A DNA stretch of 64,000 nt, taken from positions 1-64,000 of the forward strand of contig NZ_FOGS01000013.1 of assembly GCF_900111305.1 (NCBI RefSeq), written 5' to 3'. This document shows, piece by piece, positions 57,367-64,000 of this stretch (within the stretch, counting starts at the first letter, position 1; every line of letters starts with the position of its first letter). The stretch is from Vreelandella subterranea (lineage in GTDB: Bacteria; Pseudomonadota; Gammaproteobacteria; Pseudomonadales; Halomonadaceae). The position numbers were made by a program, and so were the translations under genes. Under the pieces are notes generated by a model. The model did no database searches. It had not been told where the DNA came from and worked only from the letters and a program-made list of their open reading frames with translations.

Positions 57367-59937
57367 TTAAAGCAGCTCGCGCCATTGATATAACAGCGAC
57401 AGTGCCTCACGGGGCGATAGCCCATCCACATCCGCGTTTTCCAGCGCCTCCACCACCGGGTGAGGTGCGCTGGCAAACAAATCATTCTGCTGAGGTGCCG
57501 TTGTTTGAGACAGCGGCATTTGGCGTTGTTCCTCAACGTCGCGCTGCTCAAGGGTCACCAGTTTTTCACGCGCCCGCTGGATGACCTGGCTGGGCACCCC
57601 CGCCAACTGGGCGACCTGCAAGCCGTAACTCTGGCTGGCGGGGCCTGACTCGATGCGGTGCATGAAGACGATGTTGTCGCCATGCTCGGTAGCCGTTAAG
57701 TGAATATTGGCCACGCCGTCGGCCTGGTCCGGTAGCCCGGTCATTTCAAAGTAATGGGTCGCGAACAGCGTCAAGGCGCGGGCACTGGCCAGGTGTTCTG
57801 CACTTGCCCACGCCAGTGACAGGCCGTCAAAGGTACTGGTGCCGCGGCCGATCTCGTCCATCAGTACCAGGCTGTGCTCGGTGGCATTGTGCAGGATATT
57901 GGCGGTCTCGGTCATTTCGACCATGAAGGTCGAGCGCCCGCCCGCCAGGTCATCCGAGGAGCCGATGCGGGTAAAGATACGGTCGATAGGGCCTATTTCG
58001 GCGGCGTCCGCCGGGACAAAGCTGCCGCTGTGGGCCAGCAGCGCAATCAGCGCCGTCTGGCGCATGTAGGTGGATTTACCGCCCATGTTGGGGCCGGTGA
58101 TAATCAGCATGTGCTGCTCGGGGGTGAGGGTGACATCGTTGGGGACAAAGGGATGGTCACTCACCTGCTCGACCACCGGGTGGCGACCGGCGTGGATGGT
58201 CAGACCGGTGGCCTCCACCAGGGTCGGGCGTACCCAGTTGAGTGCCTCGGCGCGTTCGGCAAAGGCGCACAGCACGTCAAGCTCGGCCAGCGCCTGGGAG
58301 GTCCGCTGCAGCGCGTTGAGCTCCTCGTTGAGCGCGTTGAGCAACTGGTCGTAGAGCCACTTTTCCCGGCTTAGCGCGCGGGATTTCGCCGAGAGGGCCT
58401 TGTCTTCGAACTCTTTAAGCTCGGGGATGATAAACCGCTCGGCGTTTTTCAGCGTCTGGCGGCGAATATAGTCGGCCGGGGCCTGCTGGGCCTGGGCCCG
58501 GGGCAGTTCGATAAAGTAGCCGTGCACGCGGTTATAGCCAACCTTCAGGTTGGCAAGCCCGGTGCGTTCGCGCTCGCGCGTTTCAAGCTGCACCAGGTAA
58601 TCACCGGCGTTTTCGGCCAGGCCACGGTGTTCGTCAAGCTCCGCGTCGTACCCCTGGGCGATGACACCGCCGTCGCGGATCACCACCGGCGGATTGTCGA
58701 CCAGCGCCCGCTGGAGCGTGTCGGTGATCTCCGGGTAGGGGCGAATATGCGGGCGCAGGCTATCCAGCAGGCTGCCGTTTTCGACCTCGCCCAACTGCTG
58801 CTCCAGCGTGGGTAGGGTGGCCAGGGCATCGCGCAGGCGTGCCAGGTCGCGCGGACGGGCGCTATACAGTGCCACCCGGGCAAGAATGCGTTCGACGTCA
58901 CCCACGTCGTTCAGGGTATCGCGGATGGCCAGGTAGTTGGCGTCCAGGCTTAATAGCGCAACGCCTGCCTGGCGACCCTGAATGACGTCGCGTTGGCGCA
59001 GCGGCCGATTCAGCCAGCGCTTCAGCAGGCGCGAGCCCATTGCCGTGGTGCAGGTATCCAGAACGCTGGCCAGGGTGTTGTCAGTCCCGCCCCCGAGGTT
59101 GATATCGATTTCCAGATTACGGCGGCTGGCGGCATCGATCACCACCGCATCGTCGCGGTTCTCGACGCTGATGGCCGTCACGTGGGGCAGGCGTGAGCGC
59201 TGGGTGTCCCGCGCGTAGTCGATCAGCACGCCGGCGGCGACCAGCGCGGTGGTCAAGTGGGCGCAGCCAAAGCCGCGTAAGTCCTGCACTTCGAACTGGT
59301 CGCACAGGCTGCGGGTCGCGCTCTGCAAATCAAACAGCCATTCACCCTGGCGGCGCAGGGCCCGGGTCTGCGACCATGCGTCGGGCAGGGTAAGGCTCTC
59401 GGGGACCAGCAGCTCAGCCGGAGACAGCCGCGTCAGCTCGGCCAGCATCTCGGCCTCACTGTCGACTTCCAGCACGCTAAAGCGGCCGCTGGAAAGCTCA
59501 AGCCAGGCCAGCCCCCACTGCTCGTTACCGGGCGCAACGGCCACCAGCACGTTGTCGCGCCGGGCATCCAGCAAGGCTTCGTCGTGCAGGGTGCCGGGCG
59601 TGACAATACGCACGACCTGGCGATCAACGGGACCTTTGCTTGTTGCCGGGTCGCCAATCTGTTCGCAGATAGCGACGGATTCACCGGCGGCTACCAGGCG
59701 TGCCAGGTAGCCCTCGGCGCTATGATAGGGAACGCCCGCCATGGGGATGGGCTTGCCGCCTGACTGGCCGCGCTGGGTCAGGGTGATATCCAGCAGCGCA
59801 GCGGCGCGCCTGGCATCGTCGAAAAACAGCTCGTAAAAGTCCCCCATCCGGTAAAACAGCAGTACCTCGGGGTGTTCGCGTTTGATCTTCAGGTATTGCG
59901 CGATCATTGGCGTGTGCGCGGGGCTGGGCTGTGACAT
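57367..59937 (-). CDS. mutS: DNA mismatch repair protein MutS
   Basis: Recognises mismatches and starts repair with MutL. ATG at 59937 (AGGAC upstream) begins [20 protein letters not shown]; the upstream extension to 60066 is not supported. The mismatch-binding Phe-x-Glu is in [15 protein letters not shown]. The ATPase domain has the P-loop [40 protein letters not shown] and [13 protein letters not shown]. 856 residues, normal length. Confidence 0.95.
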   Translation of the reverse strand: MSQPSPAHTPMIAQYLKIKREHPEVLLFYRMGDFYELFFDDARRAAALLDITLTQRGQSGGKPIPMAGVPYHSAEGYLARLVAAGESVAICEQIGDPATSKGPVDRQVVRIVTPGTLHDEALLDARRDNVLVAVAPGNEQWGLAWLELSSGRFSVLEVDSEAEMLAELTRLSPAELLVPESLTLPDAWSQTRALRRQGEWLFDLQSATRSLCDQFEVQDLRGFGCAHLTTALVAAGVLIDYARDTQRSRLPHVTAISVENRDDAVVIDAASRRNLEIDINLGGGTDNTLASVLDTCTTAMGSRLLKRWLNRPLRQRDVIQGRQAGVALLSLDANYLAIRDTLNDVGDVERILARVALYSARPRDLARLRDALATLPTLEQQLGEVENGSLLDSLRPHIRPYPEITDTLQRALVDNPPVVIRDGGVIAQGYDAELDEHRGLAENAGDYLVQLETRERERTGLANLKVGYNRVHGYFIELPRAQAQQAPADYIRRQTLKNAERFIIPELKEFEDKALSAKSRALSREKWLYDQLLNALNEELNALQRTSQALAELDVLCAFAERAEALNWVRPTLVEATGLTIHAGRHPVVEQVSDHPFVPNDVTLTPEQHMLIITGPNMGGKSTYMRQTALIALLAHSGSFVPADAAEIGPIDRIFTRIGSSDDLAGGRSTFMVEMTETANILHNATEHSLVLMDEIGRGTSTFDGLSLAWASAEHLASARALTLFATHYFEMTGLPDQADGVANIHLTATEHGDNIVFMHRIESGPASQSYGLQVAQLAGVPSQVIQRAREKLVTLEQRDVEEQRQMPLSQTTAPQQNDLFASAPHPVVEALENADVDGLSPREALSLLYQWRELL

Positions 59938-60047
59938 GGGCGTCCTAATTAAGCGGGGCGCAAGCGCGTGGAACTTGCTGCCTGTTCTTTGAGCAACTGA
60001 AACGCAGTATTCTACGCTGAATTGACGATGCACATGAAGGAGCGACG

Positions 60048-60581
60048 ATGTCACCCAGTGTCTCAAGCTTGATGAATCTGGACTTATCCCTGCTGGCCCA
60101 GCGCCTGGGGCGCCTTTGCCAGCAGGCGCAACTGGAAGTGACCGCGGCCGAGTCGTGCACCGGCGGCGGCATTGCCAGTGCGATCACCTCGGTGGCGGGT
60201 AGTTCGGCATATTTCACCACCGGCTACGTCACCTACGCCAATACGGCCAAGACGCGGCTTCTGGGCGTGCCGGAAACCACGCTGAACGCCCATGGTGCGG
60301 TCAGCGATGCCGTGGTCAAGGCCATGGTGGCAGGGGCCTGCCGGGAAAGCGGTGCCGGACTTGCGGTGGCTGTCAGCGGTGTTGCAGGCCCCGACGGCGG
60401 TAGCGAAGCCAAGCCTGTGGGGACCGTCTGGCTGGCGTGGGGCGATGCGGACCAACAGCAAGCCGAGCGGTTTGTTTTCCCCGGCGACCGTCAGGCCGTT
60501 CGTGAGCAGGCCGTGCGCCAGGCGCTGGCAGGCCTGATAGTGCGCCTGGCGGAAAAAGTGGGCGACGGCAGCGAGAAATAA
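60048..60581 (+). CDS. pncC: Nicotinamide-nucleotide amidase (CinA C-terminal family)
   Basis: Deamidates NMN to nicotinate mononucleotide in pyridine-nucleotide recycling. The 177-residue stand-alone domain has [20 protein letters not shown] (catalytic Ser region), [17 protein letters not shown] and [23 protein letters not shown] at 60048 follows AAGGAG. It precedes recA as in Pseudomonas, divergent from mutS. Confidence 0.92.
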   Translation: MSPSVSSLMNLDLSLLAQRLGRLCQQAQLEVTAAESCTGGGIASAITSVAGSSAYFTTGYVTYANTAKTRLLGVPETTLNAHGAVSDAVVKAMVAGACRESGAGLAVAVSGVAGPDGGSEAKPVGTVWLAWGDADQQQAERFVFPGDRQAVREQAVRQALAGLIVRLAEKVGDGSEK

Positions 60582-60634
60582 TCGCCCGAAACACTAGCTG
60601 AGGATTTGTTTAGCGGCTAATCTTTGGCATACTA

Positions 60635-60650
60635 CTGGCTAATTATACAG
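60635..60650. promoter_or_regulatory. LexA (SOS) box upstream of recA
   Basis: CTGG-CTAATTAT-ACAG differs from the CTGT-N8-ACAG consensus at one base and lies 21 bp before the recA start codon. It supports SOS induction of recA. Confidence 0.75.
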
Positions 60651-60671
60651 CTTATGATGAGGATTGACTGA

Positions 60672-61739
60672 ATGGCTCAGGATGATAATCGCACCAAGGC
60701 GCTCAACGCTGCGCTCAGCCAGATTGATCGCCAGTTTGGCAAAGGCACGGTCATGCGGCTGGGCGACGCTCCCCGCGTTGTCATGCCGTCGGTGTCCACC
60801 GGCTCGCTGGGTCTGGATATCGCCCTTGGTATCGGTGGCCTGCCGTATGGCCGGGTGGCTGAAATTTTCGGCCCGGAGTCCTCGGGTAAGACGACCCTCA
60901 CGCTGTCGGTGATCGCGCAAGCCCAGAAGCAGGGCAAAGTCTGCGCGTTCGTGGATGCCGAGCATGCGCTGGACCCCAGCTATGCAGAAAAACTGGGGGT
61001 CAATCTGGACGACCTGCTGGTGTCTCAGCCGGATACCGGCGAACAGGCGCTGGAGATCACCGATATGCTGGTGCGTTCCGGCGGTGTCGATGTGATTATC
61101 ATCGATTCGGTGGCGGCGTTGACCCCACGTGCTGAAATCGAAGGCGAAATGGGCGATGCCCACGTTGGCCTGCAGGCACGCTTGATGTCGCAAGCGTTGC
61201 GCAAGATCAGCGGCAATATCAAGAATGCCAACTGCCTGGTGGTGTTCATCAACCAGATCCGCATGAAGATTGGCGTGATGTTCGGCAGCCCCGAAACGAC
61301 CACCGGCGGTAACGCGCTGAAGTTTTACTCAAGCGTGCGGCTGGACATCCGGCGTACGGGGTCGGTAAAAGTCGGCGACGAGGTCACCGGTAACGAAACC
61401 CGCGTGAAAGTGGTCAAGAACAAGGTGGCGCCGCCGTTCCGTCAGGCCGAATTCCAGATTCTCTACGGCAAAGGCATCTACCACGCCGGTGAAGTGGTCG
61501 ACCTGGGTGTGCAGCAGAACCTGGTGGACAAGGCCGGTGCCTGGTACAGCTACAAGGGTAAAAAGATCGGTCAGGGCAAGGCCAATGCGGCCCAGTACCT
61601 GGAAGAGCACCCTGACGTCATGGAAGAGATCGAAAGCCAGATTCGCGCCCAGCTGCTTGCCCAGCCCGAGCCGAAGAAAGAAGAGGCTGCCAAGAAGGAA
61701 GAAGCGGCTGACGCCAACGCCGAAGACGACCTGCTTTAA
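60672..61739 (+). CDS. recA: Recombinase RecA
   Basis: Strand-exchange ATPase and LexA coprotease. P-loop GPESSGKTT at 67-75, [40 protein letters not shown] and [20 protein letters not shown] are all canonical. 355 residues, with the usual acidic, Lys/Glu-rich C-terminus. recX follows after 15 bp. Confidence 0.97.
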   Translation: MAQDDNRTKALNAALSQIDRQFGKGTVMRLGDAPRVVMPSVSTGSLGLDIALGIGGLPYGRVAEIFGPESSGKTTLTLSVIAQAQKQGKVCAFVDAEHALDPSYAEKLGVNLDDLLVSQPDTGEQALEITDMLVRSGGVDVIIIDSVAALTPRAEIEGEMGDAHVGLQARLMSQALRKISGNIKNANCLVVFINQIRMKIGVMFGSPETTTGGNALKFYSSVRLDIRRTGSVKVGDEVTGNETRVKVVKNKVAPPFRQAEFQILYGKGIYHAGEVVDLGVQQNLVDKAGAWYSYKGKKIGQGKANAAQYLEEHPDVMEEIESQIRAQLLAQPEPKKEEAAKKEEAADANAEDDLL

Positions 61740-61754
61740 GCCGCGAGCGTCAGC

Positions 61755-62216
61755 ATGTTGTCATCCTCCCACGAAGCCACCCCACGCGAGGTGGCTATCC
61801 AATTGCTCGCGAGGCGCGAATACTCGCGCACCGAGCTTGAGCGCAAGCTGGAACAGAAGGCGTTTGCTGCTGAGGATATCGACACCTGCCTGGACGCCCT
61901 GGTCGAGCAGGGCCTGCAGTCGGATGAGCGGTTTGCCGAAAGTTTAATTCGCTCACGGGTGAATCGCGGGCAGGGCGTCATTCGCATCAAAGGCGAGTTG
62001 CGCCAGCGCGGTATCGACCAGGAAGTCGCCACGGCAGCGTTTGCGATTGTCGAGGAACGCGAGGCCGTCGACTGGTTCGAGCTGGCCCGTGATACCCTGG
62101 CGCGGCGCTTTTCATCGCCCGGTGACACCCCTAAAGAACGCGCTAAACGCGAGCGCTTTCTGGCGATGCGGGGGTTTGATTTTGACCAGATTCGCTACGC
62201 GCTGGATTGCCTGTAG
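61755..62216 (+). CDS. recX: RecA regulator RecX
   Basis: Binds the RecA filament and limits its activity. 153 residues built of three-helix repeats: AIQLLARREYSRTELERKLE, DALVEQGLQSDERFAESLIR, and the late KRERFLAMRGFDFDQIRYAL. Directly downstream of recA and probably cotranscribed. Confidence 0.92.
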   Translation: MLSSSHEATPREVAIQLLARREYSRTELERKLEQKAFAAEDIDTCLDALVEQGLQSDERFAESLIRSRVNRGQGVIRIKGELRQRGIDQEVATAAFAIVEEREAVDWFELARDTLARRFSSPGDTPKERAKRERFLAMRGFDFDQIRYALDCL

Positions 62217-62294
62217 CCTGCTTTATTGGGCGATTAACCCTTCTTTCTGACCGCTCTGCCACTAACTGCGGCTTTAGTCGTTTGACAACTGCGC

Positions 62295-62300
62295 TATAAT
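62295..62300 (+). promoter_or_regulatory. -10 element upstream of alaS
   Basis: A perfect TATAAT, with only a poor -35 (TTTAGT) 16 bp before it; a TTGACA overlaps the spacer but is too close. A leader of about 65 bp then precedes alaS. Confidence 0.5.
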
Positions 62301-62373
62301 GGCGTCTTTGCGACCCCAGCGGGTAGCGGCGACAGCGCCCTGGGGCATCACGCTTTATTGTTACGGATACCCT

Positions 62374-64000
62374 ATGAAGAGCGCAGAGATCAGACAGGCC
62401 TTTCTATCCTTTTTCGAAGAACACGGGCACACCATCGTGCCCACGAGTTCGCTAGTGCCGGGCAATGACCCGACGCTATTGTTCACCAATGCGGGCATGG
62501 TGCCTTTCAAGGATGTTTTCCTGGGCCGCGACCCGCGCCCCTACGTGCGCGCCACCTCGGCACAGCGCTGTGTTCGCGCGGGTGGCAAGCACAACGACCT
62601 GGATAACGTCGGCTACACCGCGCGCCACCACACCTTCTTTGAAATGCTGGGCAACTTCAGCTTCGGTGACTACTTCAAGCGTGATGCCATTCGCTTCGCC
62701 TGGACCTTTCTTACCGAGACCTTGGGCTTGCCCAAGGACAAGCTGTGGGTAACGGTACACATCAGCGACGACGAAGCCGAGCGTATCTGGAAAGACGAGA
62801 TTGGCATCGATCCTGAACGTTTTTCCAAGCTCGACGAAGATAACTTCTGGCAGATGGGCGATACCGGCCCCTGTGGCCCCAGTTCCGAAATCTTCTTTGA
62901 CCACGGTCCCGAGGTCTGGGGTGGCCCGCCGGGAAGCCCGGAAGAAGACGGCGACCGCTATATCGAAATCTGGAACCTGGTGTTCATGCAGTTCGATCGC
63001 GACGCCGAAGGGACGCTCAACCCGCTGCCCAAGCCGTCCATCGATACCGGCATGGGCTTGGAGCGTGTCGCGGCCGTCATGCAGGGCGTGCACTCCAACT
63101 ATGAAATCGACCTGTTCCAGAACCTGCTGCAGGCCGCCGCCAGCGCTACTGGTTACGCGGATACCACCGCGCCTTCCTTGCGGGTGATTGCCGACCACAT
63201 CCGTTCCTGCACGTTCTTGATTGCCGATGACGTGCTGCCGTCCAATGAGGGGCGTGGTTATGTACTGCGCCGGATCATTCGTCGAGCGATTCGCCATGGC
63301 CACAAACTGGGCGCCACAGAGCCGTTCTTCCACAAGCTGGTTGACGCACTCGATGTGGAAATGGGCGATGCCTACCCCGAGCTGCGCGATGCACGCGAGC
63401 AGATCACCCGTGTCCTGCTCAAGGAAGAAGAGCAGTTTGCCCGTACGCTGGATCACGGCATGGGGCTGTTAAGCGCGGCACTCGATGACCTGCAGGGCGA
63501 TGTATTGCCGGGGGAGACGGTGTTCAAGCTCTATGACACCTACGGATTCCCCTACGACTTGACCGCCGATGTGTGCCGCGAGCGCGAAGTGACGCTGGAT
63601 GAAGAGGGCTTTCAGCGGGAACTGGAAGCCCAGCGCGAGCGTGCCCGTGCGGCCAGCCAGTTTGGCGCCGATTACAGCGCTTCCATCGAGCTGGACGGCG
63701 AAACCATCTTTACCGGCTACGACCGGCTGGAAGACCAATCCAGCGTGACCGCCCTGGTGGATACCGAAGGCAACGAACTGGCAGCACTGGAAGCGGGGCA
63801 GAAGGGCGTTGTCGTGCTTGACCGGACCCCCTTTTACGGTGAATCGGGCGGTCAGGTCGGCGATACCGGTTACCTGCATGTGGACGGTGGGCGTTTCCAG
63901 GTCACCGACACACAAAAGCAAAGCGGACACCATCTTCACCAGGGGATCATGGTCGAGGGCACCATGAATGTCGGGGCCAAGGTGCGCGGCGAGGTGGATG
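62374..64000 (+). CDS. alaS: Alanyl-tRNA synthetase, 3' end outside window
   Basis: Charges tRNA-Ala. The frame is open from ATG 62374 to the window edge (542 codons of the usual 860-880). The class-II catalytic core is complete: [77 protein letters not shown] and [16 protein letters not shown], followed by the tRNA-binding region. The start of the editing domain is reached ([13 protein letters not shown]). recA-recX-alaS is a common order in gammaproteobacteria. Confidence 0.97.
   Translation, partial: MKSAEIRQAFLSFFEEHGHTIVPTSSLVPGNDPTLLFTNAGMVPFKDVFLGRDPRPYVRATSAQRCVRAGGKHNDLDNVGYTARHHTFFEMLGNFSFGDYFKRDAIRFAWTFLTETLGLPKDKLWVTVHISDDEAERIWKDEIGIDPERFSKLDEDNFWQMGDTGPCGPSSEIFFDHGPEVWGGPPGSPEEDGDRYIEIWNLVFMQFDRDAEGTLNPLPKPSIDTGMGLERVAAVMQGVHSNYEIDLFQNLLQAAASATGYADTTAPSLRVIADHIRSCTFLIADDVLPSNEGRGYVLRRIIRRAIRHGHKLGATEPFFHKLVDALDVEMGDAYPELRDAREQITRVLLKEEEQFARTLDHGMGLLSAALDDLQGDVLPGETVFKLYDTYGFPYDLTADVCREREVTLDEEGFQRELEAQRERARAASQFGADYSASIELDGETIFTGYDRLEDQSSVTALVDTEGNELAALEAGQKGVVVLDRTPFYGESGGQVGDTGYLHVDGGRFQVTDTQKQSGHHLHQGIMVEGTMNVGAKVRGEVD

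Overview
The window reads as one chromosomal stretch of a Gammaproteobacterium, most likely a halophile of the Halomonadaceae (Halomonas type). The basis is high GC in the housekeeping genes, acidic proteins, three separate TRAP transporter sets, a pilMNOPQ-aroKB block and a recX-recA-pncC-mutS-fdxA block arranged as in Pseudomonas relatives. No 16S rRNA is present, so genus is inference.

Layout. 1-3.5 kb is accessory DNA: the right end of an ISL3-type insertion sequence, then a gene-cassette array with attC-like sites at about 605, 1067, 2157 and 2372 and no integrase in view, then a higBA toxin-antitoxin pair whose toxin has an in-frame stop. 3.6-5.6 kb holds rnz, a DsbA/FrnE-like oxidoreductase and a 24-residue membrane peptide. 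5.8-12.3 kb is a lower-GC island (TRAP transporter, two FAD amine/amino-acid oxidoreductases, one MarR regulator). It is bounded by a 28-bp perfect direct repeat that is the 3' end of the adjacent UbiH-family gene, the pattern left by integration into a gene 3' end. 12.3-20.7 kb has the UbiH-family hydroxylase, Sir2, an XRE-ImmA/PIN pair with an inverted-repeat operator, mpg, selO, SOS-regulated dinB, a hydrolase and a YkoF-like protein.

20.9-36.3 kb is catabolic and transport DNA: a second TRAP set, gabT, an EAL/GGDEF pair, a glutarate cluster (CoA-transferase, gcdH, GntR regulator, divergent lhgO), a TauE-type exporter and a TAXI-TRAP operon with DUF1850. 36.4-45.7 kb is mrcA divergent from pilMNOPQ-aroKB, ending in a terminator. 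46-56.3 kb is gltBD, a REP-type tandem repeat, then pyrG-kdsA-eno. 56.9-64 kb is fdxA and mutS (minus), pncC, recA, recX and the start of alaS.

The most interesting non-coding item is at 56.37-56.73 kb, between eno and fdxA: a 22-bp perfect palindrome matching the GacA upstream activating sequence, about 180 bp upstream of a roughly 175-nt GGA-rich transcript ending in a strong intrinsic terminator. It looks like a CsrA/RsmA-sequestering RNA of the RsmZ type, in the position (beside fdxA) where Pseudomonas carries rsmZ.
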